From: Roseobacter fucihabitans
Lineage (GTDB): Bacteria > Pseudomonadota > Alphaproteobacteria > Rhodobacterales > Rhodobacteraceae
DNA length: 64,000 nt
Assembly: GCF_014337925.2 (NCBI RefSeq)
Contig: NZ_CP143423.1
Coordinates: 4,308,501-4,372,500 of the forward strand
Direction of reading: 5' to 3'
Within the stretch, counting starts at the first letter, position 1; the number at the start of each line of letters is the position of its first letter. Positions 24,453 to 34,065 of the stretch are shown here, in pieces. The position numbers and the translations under genes were made by a program. Below the pieces are notes generated by a model. It had not been told where the DNA came from and ran no database searches. It saw only the letters and a program-made list of their open reading frames with translations.

Positions 24453-24875
24453 GTGCTGAAAATCGATCATAAAACCGCCATCCAGGATTGGGAATTGAGC
24501 GAGAATTTTATACGCTCTTCCGGCCCTGGCGGCCAAAATGTGAATAAGGTGTCATCCGCCGTCGAACTTCGGTTTGAAGCCGCCAGATCGCCCTCTTTGA
24601 GCGAGGTCGTAAAGGTCCGCTTGAAGCGATTGGCTGGGCGACGCTGGACGACCGAAGGCGCATTGGTCATTCAGTGCGATGAAACCCGTAGCCAGGCCCG
24701 GAATCGCGATATTGCACGCGATCGGCTCGCCGAGTTGATCCAGAAAGCGCTTGTTGCACCGAAACGGAGGATTGCGACGAAACCTACATTTGGGTCAAAA
24801 AAGCGACGCTTGAAAGCAAAGAAGACGCGTGGCGACGTGAAAGCCCTGCGTGGTCGTGTAGATCCGGACGACTAA
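24453..24875 (+). CDS. arfB: Peptidyl-tRNA hydrolase ArfB (ribosome rescue)
   Basis: 140 residues from GTG 24453 (VLKIDHKTAIQDWEL), chosen because relatives begin ML.I and GGGAG lies 12 bases upstream; a TTG at 24441 is possible. The catalytic GGQ is in SSGPGGQNVNKVSSAVELRF near 30. The basic C-terminal tail (FGSKKRRLKAKKTRGD) enters the empty mRNA channel of stalled ribosomes. It frees ribosomes lacking a stop codon, as a backup to tmRNA. Confidence 0.93.
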   Translation: MLKIDHKTAIQDWELSENFIRSSGPGGQNVNKVSSAVELRFEAARSPSLSEVVKVRLKRLAGRRWTTEGALVIQCDETRSQARNRDIARDRLAELIQKALVAPKRRIATKPTFGSKKRRLKAKKTRGDVKALRGRVDPDD

Positions 24876-24876
24876 T

Positions 24877-24900
24877 GGTGGCCCAAGGCCCACCTTACGG
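24877..24900. repeat. REP-like palindromic repeat after arfB
   Basis: GGTGGCCCAAGGCCCACC is an imperfect palindrome followed by TTACGG, placed three bases after the arfB stop. It resembles the arm of the hairpin at 5156-5216 (GGTGGCCTAAAAGCCCACC then CTACGG). Confidence 0.6.
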
Positions 24901-25248
24901 CGAAATCCGCAGATGTCTGGAGGGTAGCACCTCTTCAAACTGAAATCGGTTCAGAAAATTCTGCTCAACGCTTCGAAACTGATCCGCCCGGTTGCGCACT
25001 TCCGCAGATCCGCAGATCCGATGTTCGATTTGACCAGAGGTACTGTCCAGGTGCCGTTGATCACATGGGCCTGCGCATTTGGATCTCTTGAAGCCTCCTC
25101 AACGTCCGCCTGATTTTCACACGGTCCAAGCTGAAAACGTGCCTGCGCTCAGGCGTGTTTCAGATCAAATTTCGCTCACTCTGGTGCGCGCCACCCTCAA
25201 CTAGGACTCTTTTGAAAAACGGTGGTTTATCTGACAAAAGGAATCGAA
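24901..25248. other. Intergenic, no gene supported
   Basis: About 350 bp between arfB with its repeat and the IS30 relic. No credible reading frame or RNA gene is visible; the later part may belong to the old IS30 end. Confidence 0.4.
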
Positions 25249-25912
25249 ATGGGAGCTACTTACGCTCAACTTAGCATCACAGAACGGCGCAAAACTGAAC
25301 GCTGGAGACACGCAAGGGTCCCTGTTAATGAGATGGCGCGTGTGTTGAAGCGCTATCGCGCGACGATCTATCATGACATTAAACGCAACGGATACACCAA
25401 TGAAAGCATGCCCGAATATGCAGGTTACGACGGAGATGCAGCGCATCAGATGATGGCACGTCGCCATGCGCGGGAACGCAAGCTGATTAAATGCCGCGAA
25501 CTGTGCAAAGACGTTATCGGTGGCTGAAGAACGGTTGGACACCTGAACGCTTGGTTCACGACGGCGCGACGTTGCGCGCCTGTCAGGAGGCGATTTACCG
25601 GTACATCCATTCCAAAAAATGGTATGGCGCATAAACTCTGACGGTATCAGCCGCTGCACCGAAAGAACCGCACACCGCGCCATACTCACAAACGTTATAA
25701 GCACAAATTTATTAATAATACCAGCATCTTGCTTACCCTCCTTTTCGGAATATTGTTGCGCAACACCCTGTCGGAAAGTAGATGGTATCGCCCATCGCCG
25801 CCAGTTCGACCACTGGGAAGGCGATTTAATGCTGTTCGAACAGCGGCTTGGCCAGACGAATGTCACTTAGCTGGTAGACGCTTCACCGTGATCCTGAAAA
25901 ACCCCAATAGGT
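25249..25912 (+). pseudogene. IS30-family transposase relic carrying one mini-hairpin element
   Basis: The frame starts MGATYAQLSITERRKTERWR (helix-turn-helix) and breaks at about 25516. It continues in other frames as RWLKNGWTPE, CQEAIYRYIHSKK, RKNRTPRHTHKRYKHKF and, after the hairpin element, IAHRRQFDHWEGDLMLFEQR (DDE region) to FTVILKNPN. At least three frameshifts, small deletions and a truncated end make it inactive. Confidence 0.85.
25736..25780 (-). repeat. Mini-hairpin element copy 11 (45 bp, in IS30 relic)
   Basis: Plus strand CCCTCCTTTTCGG, the core TATTGTTGCGCAACACCC, then TGTCGGAAAGTA. It closely matches copy 5 read on the same strand (CCCCCTTTCG, ATTGCTGCGCAATACCC, TGTCGGGCAGTG). 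In the IS30 frame it lies between SILL and IAHRRQF, directly before GAT GGT, the same position type as in IS21. Confidence 0.75.
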
Positions 25913-26154
25913 TCGGTTCAACCCGCGCGGTAACGCGTTATGCGTAAATCTGACATTCCTATGTCGGGATAATCAACAATTCATCTGCGACCGCACAGAG
26001 GGCCTAATGCTCGGGCTCATGCCGCACCATCAACCACGTCAGCCAATCGATCCCGAAGCACGCCGTCTTGTAACTCGCTTTCGCAGACCCGAGGGAGACG
26101 TCGGACGGGCCCCGCAGCAGGACACCGACGGTCTTGGCCCCGGTCGAAGGCCTG

Positions 26155-27144
26155 TTACCGATTGTAATGACCGCTCTGGTGCCAACGCCATGCATCCGTG
26201 ATCATATCCTTCAGGGTCGAACGTTCAGGCCGCCAGCCCAGATCCGTTTCGGCCCGCGTTGATCCGGATACCAATTTGGTGCAATCACCGGGGCGGCGGG
26301 GGCCTTCCGCGAAGGGGACTTTGCGGTTGGTCACTTCCCGGGAATGGTCCATGACTTCGCGCACCGAAAATCCCGACCCTGTGCCGAGGTTAAACACCTG
26401 ACTTGCCTTGCCCGCCAGCAACCATTTCAGACCAAGCACATGGGCATCCACCAGATCACAAACGTGCACATAGTCCCGAATACAAGTGCCGTCGGGCGTT
26501 GGATAGTCGGTGCCATGGATCGTCAGAGCATCGCGCTTGCCGTCTATTGCATCCAACAGCACGGGGATGAGATGTGTTTCCGGCCGGTGGAATTCGCCGA
26601 CCTCCCCTTCGGGATCCGCGCCGGCCACGTTGAAATAACGGAAAATGACATGCCGCAACCCGTGCGCCGGCTCAAAATCCTTCAGAATATCCTCAATCGC
26701 GCGTTTGGACGCACCATAAGCATTGATCGGATATTGCGCGCTGTTTTCATCGAGGACGACGTTGTCCTGGTCACCATAAGTGGCGCAAGTAGAGGAAAAA
26801 ACGAAATTCAGACATTGCGCCGCGACGGCCGCCTCAATCAGCGTCAGGGAACCGGACACGTTATTGCGCCAGTAGCTGCCGGGATCCTGCATGCTCTCGC
26901 CGACCTGGCTGAGTGCTGCGAAATGCATGACCGCCACAGGTCGATATTGCGCAAATACCGCGTCCAGACGCGCCCGATCCAGCAAGTCACCCTGCTCGAG
27001 AGGACCGAATTTCACCGCATCCTGCCAACCCGTGATCAGATTATCAAAAGTAACCGGTGTAAAACCGGCAGCTCTAAGCGCCTTACAGGCATGCGATCCG
27101 ATATACCCGGCACCGCCTGTGACCAATACATTATTCACCGACAT
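26155..27144 (-). CDS. galE: UDP-glucose 4-epimerase
   Basis: 329 residues of the extended short-chain dehydrogenase family: NAD-binding GGAGYIGSHACKAL near 10, SSTCATYGDQ near 118 and the catalytic YGASKRAIE near 143-150. It interconverts UDP-glucose and UDP-galactose for surface polysaccharides. It starts 12 bp after galU, forming an operon. Confidence 0.95.
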   Translation of the reverse strand: MSVNNVLVTGGAGYIGSHACKALRAAGFTPVTFDNLITGWQDAVKFGPLEQGDLLDRARLDAVFAQYRPVAVMHFAALSQVGESMQDPGSYWRNNVSGSLTLIEAAVAAQCLNFVFSSTCATYGDQDNVVLDENSAQYPINAYGASKRAIEDILKDFEPAHGLRHVIFRYFNVAGADPEGEVGEFHRPETHLIPVLLDAIDGKRDALTIHGTDYPTPDGTCIRDYVHVCDLVDAHVLGLKWLLAGKASQVFNLGTGSGFSVREVMDHSREVTNRKVPFAEGPRRPGDCTKLVSGSTRAETDLGWRPERSTLKDMITDAWRWHQSGHYNR

Positions 27145-27156
27145 TCCTATTGATCT

Positions 27157-27975
27157 TTACTCAGCCGCTTTGCCCATGTTGACCGTCTCGTTCAGATAGT
27201 CCCACAGGTCATCATGCAATTCTTTACGTTGAAGGCCAAATGCCACGGTCGCCTGCAAGAAGCCCGATTTGGACCCGCAATCAAACCGCTGCCCCCTGAA
27301 CCGGTAGCCGTAAACATCCTTGTTCTTGTTGATTTCGGTTGCGATGGCATCCGTCAACTGGATCTCACCGCCCGCACCGGATTTCATTTTATTCAGATTG
27401 GTCAATACCCCAGGCGACAAAATGTAGCGCCCGATTACAGCCAGGTTTGAAGGGGCCTCTTCAGCTTTGGGCTTTTCGACCGGAACTTCCATGGCCGCTA
27501 CCATGTTTCCGCCGGTCTCCGCATAGGCTTCAACCATCTGTTGCAGACAGGGTTTTTCCGCGGAAATCACATCGTCCGGCAAGATAACAGCAAAGGGTTC
27601 ATCCGCAATCAGACGGCGCGCGCACCACACCGCATGACCAAGACCCAAGGCTCTGTGCTGGCGCATATAGGCGATCGCACCACTCTCCATATTAGTGCTC
27701 TTAAGAATCTCCAGAAGTTCAGTTTTTCCCTTTTCTTCAAGAGTTTGCTCAAGTTGGGGTGCATGATCGAAATAATCTTCCAAGGCACCCTTGCCACGGG
27801 ACGTAACAAAAATGAATTCCTTGATGCCTGCCGCGCGCGCCTCGTCAATCGCATATTGAATCAAAGGGCGATCCACCAACGTCATGATTTCCTTTGGCAC
27901 CGATTTCGTAGCCGGAAGAAATCTTGTGCCCATGCCCGCAACCGGGAAGATGGCTTTCGTCACTTTACGTTTCAT
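27157..27975 (-). CDS. galU: UTP-glucose-1-phosphate uridylyltransferase
   Basis: 272 residues from ATG 27975 (MKRKVTKAIFPVAGMGTRFL); the nucleotide-binding GMGTRFLPATKSVPKE and the metal/uridine region AVILPDDVI near 130 are typical. It makes UDP-glucose, the substrate of the adjoining galE product. Confidence 0.96.
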   Translation of the reverse strand: MKRKVTKAIFPVAGMGTRFLPATKSVPKEIMTLVDRPLIQYAIDEARAAGIKEFIFVTSRGKGALEDYFDHAPQLEQTLEEKGKTELLEILKSTNMESGAIAYMRQHRALGLGHAVWCARRLIADEPFAVILPDDVISAEKPCLQQMVEAYAETGGNMVAAMEVPVEKPKAEEAPSNLAVIGRYILSPGVLTNLNKMKSGAGGEIQLTDAIATEINKNKDVYGYRFRGQRFDCGSKSGFLQATVAFGLQRKELHDDLWDYLNETVNMGKAAE

Positions 27976-28220
27976 CAATAATCCTCGACCTCAAAGTTCT
28001 TCGTTGCCACGTTCGTGGTATATTCAATTAATGCGTCAAAAACACGACTAACCGGTCAATTAAATGAAATTCGCGCATCAATCCATCGAATTGCCTAACT
28101 ATGGCGGTCTACCGCCGAAAACTCCCGCATTGCGTGAACATCTTTCGAATTATATCAGGGAATACGCCAATTCCGTTAATTGTTTCTAAGCGCAATGGCA
28201 TCCCGAGCCCCCGCTTTGGC
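27976..28220. other. Intergenic region between kdsB and galU
   Basis: 245 bp of AT-richer sequence upstream of galU with no gene I can support; it presumably holds the galU-galE promoter. Confidence 0.4.
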
Positions 28221-29021
28221 TCAATCCAGCCCCATATCCAGCATCATTTTTTCGATTTTGGGAACGTCTTCGGGGTTATTCAATTCCCAGAACTGCCGCC
28301 CCTTGGAGGCAACTTCCACACATAGGACCGAACGGCCGTTTTCCATGAACCGCAACTGCTCAAGCCCTTCGAGCTTTTCAAGCGGCCCAACAGGCCAGGA
28401 TGGATAGGCCGCCAGCGCCTCGGGACGGTATGCATAGACACCCACATGGTGAAACACAGGTGTACCCTCCTGTGCACCGTAGGGCTGCGAGGTAAAGGGA
28501 ATGACCTCTTTCGAGAAATACATCGCCTGTCGGTTTTGCGCAAAAACAGCCGTCGTTCCGCCCACACGTCCCGCTTTGCGATCGTTCAGCAAACCATTGA
28601 GCGTCATCCCGTCACAGCGCAAAACCGGCGTGGCAATTTCCGCGCCCGGTGCGTCGTTCAGCCCCGATACGAGATCTTCTATGAACCAATGGGGCGTCAA
28701 AGGCGCATCGCCTTGCAGATTCACGATGACATCATAACCGCCGCCCAATACTTCATGCGCCTGGGCACATCGCTCGGTGCCATTGGTGCAATCGGGTGAG
28801 GTCATGACAACCTCCGCACCAAAAGCCTCCGACGCTGTTTGAATGCGCGTATCATCGGTCGCAATGACCACGCGGTCCACGCCCTTGACCGCCTGCGCCG
28901 CCTGCCAGCTGCGTTCGATCAGGCTGCGTGATTGGCCCGATGCTCCGCGCAATTCGGCCAGCGGTTTTCCGGGATACCGGCTGGACGCAAAACGCGCGGG
29001 AATGATGATCAGGACCGACAT
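28221..29021 (-). CDS. kdsB: CMP-KDO synthetase
   Basis: 266 residues from ATG 29021 (MSVLIIIPARFASSRYPGKP). The nucleotidyltransferase signature PARFASSRYPGKPL, the NLQGDAPL metal site near 100 and CTNGTERC are visible. It activates KDO with CTP for lipid A-core assembly. The start shares one base with the cysQ stop (TGATG). Confidence 0.95.
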   Translation of the reverse strand: MSVLIIIPARFASSRYPGKPLAELRGASGQSRSLIERSWQAAQAVKGVDRVVIATDDTRIQTASEAFGAEVVMTSPDCTNGTERCAQAHEVLGGGYDVIVNLQGDAPLTPHWFIEDLVSGLNDAPGAEIATPVLRCDGMTLNGLLNDRKAGRVGGTTAVFAQNRQAMYFSKEVIPFTSQPYGAQEGTPVFHHVGVYAYRPEALAAYPSWPVGPLEKLEGLEQLRFMENGRSVLCVEVASKGRQFWELNNPEDVPKIEKMMLDMGLD

Positions 29022-29821
29022 CAAGCTTTTTTCAATACAACAGAAGGCGCGTAGGCGATGAAGAAGGGATTCTCATACCCTTCCTTGCCATATAAGAGCG
29101 GCGCGTGATCATCAAAACGCACAACCGCACCACCTGCCCCGGCAAGAACGGCATGACCCGCAGCCGTGTCCCATTCCATCGTACGCCCCACACGCGGGTA
29201 AATATCCGCCTCCCCCGTCGCCACCAGACAGAACTTGAGCGAGGAGCCTGCGCTCTTCATGTCCTTGACGGCGTATTTGGCGATGTAATCATCGGTGGCC
29301 TGATCCCGGTGTGATTTCGAGGCAACGATCATCAAGGCGGCATTATCTGCGTCTGAGACAGAAATCGGCGTGACCGGGCCGGTTTGATCGATGGCTAAAT
29401 CGCCAGTTTCCTCAACCGATTGACCGGAAGCGTCGGTGTAAAACATCCGCCCCTTGGCGGGCGCATAGACGACACCACGGGTCGGCACCCCACCCTCAAC
29501 CAATGCGATGTTCACCGTGAAATCGCCACGCCGGTGGATGAATTCCTTGGTGCCATCCAGTGGGTCGACGATCAAAAACGTATCGCCCTGCGTGCTATGG
29601 GTTGCGGATTGCTCTTCGGTCACGAGCATGATCTCCGGGAAGGCCGCGCGCAGCCCGGCAGAAATCAACGCATCCGCTGCCTCATCCGCTGCCGTCACCG
29701 GGCTTTCGTCCGACTTGAGCTTGACGTCGAAGTCATCGGCCTCATAAATCTCCATGATGCACGCACCGGCTTCCAGTGACAGCCCGCGCATGACATCGAC
29801 CAATTTCGTATAATCAACCAT
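29021..29821 (-). CDS. cysQ: 3'(2'),5'-bisphosphate nucleotidase CysQ
   Basis: 266 residues from ATG 29821 (MVDYTKLVDVM). The inositol-phosphatase fold is shown by EEQSATH near 69, the metal motif FLIVDPLDGTKEFIHR near 82-97 and EWDTAAGHAVLAGAGG near 205. It hydrolyses PAP from sulfate assimilation. Coupled to kdsB by a 1-bp overlap. Confidence 0.94.
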   Translation of the reverse strand: MVDYTKLVDVMRGLSLEAGACIMEIYEADDFDVKLKSDESPVTAADEAADALISAGLRAAFPEIMLVTEEQSATHSTQGDTFLIVDPLDGTKEFIHRRGDFTVNIALVEGGVPTRGVVYAPAKGRMFYTDASGQSVEETGDLAIDQTGPVTPISVSDADNAALMIVASKSHRDQATDDYIAKYAVKDMKSAGSSLKFCLVATGEADIYPRVGRTMEWDTAAGHAVLAGAGGAVVRFDDHAPLLYGKEGYENPFFIAYAPSVVLKKA

Positions 29822-29952
29822 AAGTTTCCCGATTCCACCGTCATTTCTCTGCAAATCCGCGCCCCTTATGCGCCCGCCCTAACGGAACGGCAAGATTTCC
29901 GTGCAAGAGTATTGGCGATCCAAGAGGCGGCACCGATATTTGGCGCCGTGGA

Positions 29953-30558
29953 TCAGATTGACACCACACGCATGGTCAGATTGATCCGCCCGCCCTTGGC
30001 CAGAAGCGAGCTTGAACCGAATCGAATCCGATCCACGCCGTGATAGGCCAGTCTTGCCGCGCCCCCCATCACAACCACATCGCCCGAATTCAGCCAGATC
30101 GACTGCGTCGCGTCGCCCCGCGCGCGACCGCCCATCCGAAACAGCCCGTCATCCCCCAGCGACACCGAGACGACGGGCCACTCGAAACTGGCTTCATCTT
30201 TGTCGCGGTGCAAACCCATGCGCGCCCCTTCGCCATAGTAGTTGATCAAACAACACTCCGGGGTCTGCGCCAAACTCGTCACGTCACGCCATATATCCAG
30301 CACGGATTGTGGCATTTCCGGCCAAGGCGATCCAAGGGGATGGGTCGGCGAATATCGGTAGCCCTCGTGATCCGTAACCCACCCATAGGGCCCCGCCGCC
30401 GTCATCTTGACCGACATCGGTTTTCCGCCCGGCGTCACGGGCGCAGTAAACGGCGCGATCCGCACGACATCGCGCAGGTCATTCAGAAGATCATTTTGAG
30501 CCTCGGTTGAGAGATAGGCCTTATGAATTTCAAACCCTGACACCTTCAAAACGCTCAT
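29953..30558 (-). CDS. alkB: Alkylated DNA repair dioxygenase AlkB
   Basis: 201 residues. The Fe(II) ligands fall in GLHRDKDEASFEWPVVSVSL (HxD) and a later AYHGVDRIRFG; the 2-oxoglutarate arginines are in GGRINLTMR at the C-terminus. It removes methyl groups from 1-methyladenine and 3-methylcytosine. It stands alone, divergent from dnaK. Confidence 0.95.
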   Translation of the reverse strand: MSVLKVSGFEIHKAYLSTEAQNDLLNDLRDVVRIAPFTAPVTPGGKPMSVKMTAAGPYGWVTDHEGYRYSPTHPLGSPWPEMPQSVLDIWRDVTSLAQTPECCLINYYGEGARMGLHRDKDEASFEWPVVSVSLGDDGLFRMGGRARGDATQSIWLNSGDVVVMGGAARLAYHGVDRIRFGSSSLLAKGGRINLTMRVVSI

Positions 30559-30627
30559 GGCAGCCTCGCGAAACTCGAATTACGCCCAAATTGCCACAAG
30601 AATCCCTATCGAAGACGTTTCAAAAGG

Positions 30628-30656
30628 TTGCAGCGCAGGCGGCCTCTCCTTATATA
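30628..30656 (+). promoter_or_regulatory. Candidate promoter of dnaK
   Basis: TTGCAG at 30628-30633 and TATATA at 30651-30656 are 17 bases apart, close to a vegetative sigma consensus, about 115 bp before dnaK. A CTTGAAG...CATGTG string at about 30668-30690 hints at a heat-shock sigma site but with poor spacing. Confidence 0.4.
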
Positions 30657-30768
30657 CGCTGCGAACCGCTTGAAGCGACCTGCTTCATGTGAATTGAGAT
30701 CGGGGCAGCGGCGCCATAACGGGCCATATGCTCCGTGTCATCGCCTTGAATAAATGAGGGATCTAAAA

Positions 30769-32682
30769 ATGGCCAAAGTCATAGGTATCGACCTGGGAAC
30801 CACCAACAGCTGCATTTCCATTATGGACGGCAGCCAACCGCGTGTAATTGAAAACTCCGAAGGGGCACGGACGACACCGTCCATCGTCGCCTTTACGGAT
30901 GACGAGCGCCTCGTGGGTCAGCCCGCGAAACGGCAAGCCGTCACCAACCCTGAAAACACTGTTTTTGGTGTGAAACGTTTGATCGGGCGTCGTTTTGACG
31001 ATGCGGATCTGGCCAAGGACAAGAAAAACATGCCGTTCAACGTCATTGATGGCGGCAACGGCGATGCCTGGGTCGAAGCCAAGGGTGAGAAATACTCCCC
31101 GTCGCAGATTTCCGCGTTCATCCTCGGCAAGATGAAAGAAACAGCTGAGAGCTATCTCGGCGAGGACGTCACGCAAGCAGTTATCACCGTGCCTGCGTAT
31201 TTCAACGACGCCCAACGTCAGGCCACCAAAGACGCCGGTAAAATCGCCGGTCTCGAAGTGTTGCGGATCATCAACGAGCCAACTGCTGCGGCGCTGGCCT
31301 ATGGTCTGGACAAAGAGCAAACCCAGACCATCGCGGTGTATGACCTTGGTGGCGGTACATTTGACGTAACGATTCTGGAAATCGACGATGGTCTTTTTGA
31401 GGTGAAATCCACCAATGGGGATACCTTTCTCGGTGGTGAAGACTTCGACATGCGCATCGTGAATTACCTCGCGGATGCGTTCAAAAAAGAACATTCGGTT
31501 GATCTGACGCAGGATAAAATGGCGTTGCAGCGGTTGAAGGAAGCCGCCGAAAAAGCCAAAATCGAGCTGTCCAGCTCCAGCCAGACTGAGATCAACCAGC
31601 CGTTCATTTCCATGGGCGCAAACGGCCAGCCGCTGCACATGGTCATGAAGCTGACCCGCTCCAAGCTGGAAAGTCTCGTGGGCGATCTGATCAAGGCGTC
31701 GATGAAGCCCTGCGCAGCGGCATTGAAAGACGCGAAACTGTCGCCCTCGGATATCGACGAGGTCGTTCTGGTCGGTGGTATGACACGCATGCCAAAAGTC
31801 GTCGAAGAAGTGACCAAGTTCTTTGGTAAGGAACCCCATAAAGGCGTGAACCCAGACGAGGTTGTCGCCATGGGTGCCGCCATTCAGGCCGGTGTTCTGC
31901 AAGGCGACGTCAAGGATGTTGTGCTGCTTGATGTGACCCCGCTGTCCTTGGGTATTGAAACGCTCGGCGGCGTGTTCACACGTTTGATCGACCGCAACAC
32001 AACGATCCCGACCAAGAAGTCGCAAATCTTCTCGACCGCCGAAGACAACCAGAACGCCGTGACGATCCGTGTTTTCCAGGGCGAGCGTGAAATGGCGTCG
32101 GATAATAAAATCCTCGGTGCGTTCAATCTGGAAAGCATCCCGCCTGCACCACGCGGTATGCCACAGATCGAAGTGACTTTTGACATTGACGCCAACGGGA
32201 TTGTTTCCGTGGGCGCGATGGATAAAGGCACCATGAAGGAACAGAAGATCACGATCCAGGCGTCGGGCGGTCTGTCTGATGACGACATCGAAAAAATGGT
32301 CAAGGATGCCGAAGAGAACGCGGAATCGGATAAAGAGCGCCGCGAGTTGATCGAAGCGAAAAACCAGGCGGAAAGCCTCATCCATTCGACAGAGAAATCT
32401 GTCGAGGAGCATTCCGACAAGGTTGATCCAACCACGGTTGAGGCCATTGAACTGGCCATTGCTGCGCTGAAGGACGAGCTGGAAACTGAAAATGCCGATA
32501 AGATCAAATCTGGCATCCAGAACGTCACCGAAGCGGCGATGAAGCTGGGCGAGGCGATCTATAAGGCGTCCCAGGACGAGGGTGACGATGCGCCTCATGC
32601 AGCTGACGAGCCGCGCGATGGGGATGATGACATTGTGGATGCCGAGTTCGAAGATCTCGACGATGATAACAAGCGCGCGTAA
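30769..32682 (+). CDS. dnaK: Chaperone DnaK (Hsp70)
   Basis: 637 residues from ATG 30769 ([20 protein letters not shown]), the standard length. ATPase motifs [29 protein letters not shown] and [13 protein letters not shown], then the substrate-binding domain and an acidic end ([13 protein letters not shown]). GAGGG lies eight bases before the start. It works with DnaJ and GrpE in protein folding and control of the heat-shock sigma factor. Confidence 0.98.
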   Translation: MAKVIGIDLGTTNSCISIMDGSQPRVIENSEGARTTPSIVAFTDDERLVGQPAKRQAVTNPENTVFGVKRLIGRRFDDADLAKDKKNMPFNVIDGGNGDAWVEAKGEKYSPSQISAFILGKMKETAESYLGEDVTQAVITVPAYFNDAQRQATKDAGKIAGLEVLRIINEPTAAALAYGLDKEQTQTIAVYDLGGGTFDVTILEIDDGLFEVKSTNGDTFLGGEDFDMRIVNYLADAFKKEHSVDLTQDKMALQRLKEAAEKAKIELSSSSQTEINQPFISMGANGQPLHMVMKLTRSKLESLVGDLIKASMKPCAAALKDAKLSPSDIDEVVLVGGMTRMPKVVEEVTKFFGKEPHKGVNPDEVVAMGAAIQAGVLQGDVKDVVLLDVTPLSLGIETLGGVFTRLIDRNTTIPTKKSQIFSTAEDNQNAVTIRVFQGEREMASDNKILGAFNLESIPPAPRGMPQIEVTFDIDANGIVSVGAMDKGTMKEQKITIQASGGLSDDDIEKMVKDAEENAESDKERRELIEAKNQAESLIHSTEKSVEEHSDKVDPTTVEAIELAIAALKDELETENADKIKSGIQNVTEAAMKLGEAIYKASQDEGDDAPHAADEPRDGDDDIVDAEFEDLDDDNKRA

Positions 32683-32710
32683 ATTGCGTTTAACCCGGAA
32701 CCACTGCATT

Positions 32711-32730
32711 GGCCGACCTTCGGGTCGGCC
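32711..32730. other. dnaK-dnaJ intergenic hairpin
   Basis: GGCCGACC-TTCG-GGTCGGCC is a perfect 8-bp stem with a UUCG tetraloop, no U-tract after it. Likely stabilises the dnaK message or tunes dnaJ expression. Confidence 0.6.
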
Positions 32731-32759
32731 TCTCACGTTCCAACGAGGGGATATTTCGA

Positions 32760-33920
32760 ATGGCGAAACGTGATTATTATGACGTGCTCGGCATTGCCAA
32801 AGGTGCAAGCGCAGAGGAAATCAAAAAAGGCTATCGCACGAAGGCCAAAGAACTTCATCCAGACCGAAATGCGGATAATCCCAAGGCCGAAGCACAGTTC
32901 AAAGAGGCCAATGAGGCTTACGAAGTCCTGAAAGACGCGGATAAGAAGGCCGCTTATGATCGATATGGCCACGCCGCCTTTGAGGGCGGAATGGGCGGCG
33001 GTGGCGGGCGACCCGGTGGCGGATTTAGCGGCGGCGGGCAAGGTGATTTCGGTTCGGCGTTTTCCGATGTTTTTGACGATCTTTTCGGCGATTTCATGGG
33101 TGGCCAGCAGCGCGGCGGCGGCGGACGACGCGCCGCACGTGGGTCTGACCTGCGCTACAATCTGCGCATCACGCTAGAGGAAGCTTTTTCCGGCCTGCAA
33201 AAGACGATCAACGTGCCGGCTTCGGTGAGCTGTGACGCCTGCAAAGGATCTGGCGCAGAAGGCGGCGCGGAGCCAACCTCCTGCCCGACATGCTCAGGCA
33301 TGGGTAAGGTACGAGCACAACAGGGTTTTTTCACGGTTGAACGCACCTGCCCGACATGTTCGGGTCTCGGTCAGATCATCAAGAATCCCTGCAAATCTTG
33401 TCAGGGTGCTGGCCGTCTCGAAAAAGACCGCTCACTCAACGTCAACATTCCCCCCGGTGTCGAAACGGGTACGCGCATCCGGCTGTCGGGCGAGGGTGAA
33501 GCGGGTATGCGAGGCGGGCCGTCAGGCGATCTCTATATCTTCTTGGATGTGGCGGAACATGAGTTGTTTCAGCGCGAAGGGAGCAGCCTTTTTTGTCGCG
33601 TTCCCGTCTCCATGGCGAAGGCCGCGTTGGGCGGCTCAATAGAAGTTCCGACAATTGATGGTGGCAGAGGTCGGGTGCAAATCCCTTCTGGCAGCCAGTC
33701 CGGTCGACAAATGCGTCTGCGCAGCAAGGGGATGCCAGCGCTGCGCGGGGCCGGGTTCGGCGATATGTTCATAGAACTGGCCGTTGAAACGCCGGTGAAT
33801 TTGACGGCGCGGCAGAAAGAACTGCTCGCCGAATTCGAGGACCTGTCGGAAAATAACAATCCCGAGACATCCAGCTTCTTTTCCAACGTAAAAAGCTTTT
33901 GGGATTCGATGAAAGGCTGA
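32760..33920 (+). CDS. dnaJ: Chaperone DnaJ (Hsp40)
   Basis: 386 residues from ATG 32760 ([17 protein letters not shown]) after GAGGGG. J domain with HPD (LHPDRN near 32), a Gly/Phe-rich region at 75-120, four CxxCxGxG-type zinc motifs ([32 protein letters not shown]) between about 155 and 220, and the C-terminal domains. Co-chaperone of DnaK. Confidence 0.97.
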   Translation: MAKRDYYDVLGIAKGASAEEIKKGYRTKAKELHPDRNADNPKAEAQFKEANEAYEVLKDADKKAAYDRYGHAAFEGGMGGGGGRPGGGFSGGGQGDFGSAFSDVFDDLFGDFMGGQQRGGGGRRAARGSDLRYNLRITLEEAFSGLQKTINVPASVSCDACKGSGAEGGAEPTSCPTCSGMGKVRAQQGFFTVERTCPTCSGLGQIIKNPCKSCQGAGRLEKDRSLNVNIPPGVETGTRIRLSGEGEAGMRGGPSGDLYIFLDVAEHELFQREGSSLFCRVPVSMAKAALGGSIEVPTIDGGRGRVQIPSGSQSGRQMRLRSKGMPALRGAGFGDMFIELAVETPVNLTARQKELLAEFEDLSENNNPETSSFFSNVKSFWDSMKG

Positions 33921-33953
33921 TATGAGTTCGCTTTTCATCGCCGGGAACTGAAA

Positions 33954-33974
33954 CGCCGACCCATATGGTCGGCG
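33954..33974 (+). terminator. Hairpin after dnaJ
   Basis: CGCCGACC-CATAT-GGTCGGCG is a perfect 8-bp stem followed by TTCGG, so only a weak U-tract. It lies between the convergent dnaJ and PstS/OmpA genes. Confidence 0.5.
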
Positions 33975-34065
33975 TTCGGTGTTGCAGGAGCGGTTTAAGC
34001 GCGAAGGCTGCTCGGCACCCCGCTGGGGGATTCAGTGACTTTCATTGACAAGCCAACCCGACCGC

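Noticed and set aside
26004-26195. 63-codon reverse ORF next to galE
   Set aside because: It overlaps the galE end in another frame and resembles nothing known; likely chance or relic sequence.
30763-32808. 681-codon reverse ORF opposite dnaK
   Set aside because: Shadow of the strongly conserved dnaK frame; long antisense frames are common over such genes at this base composition.
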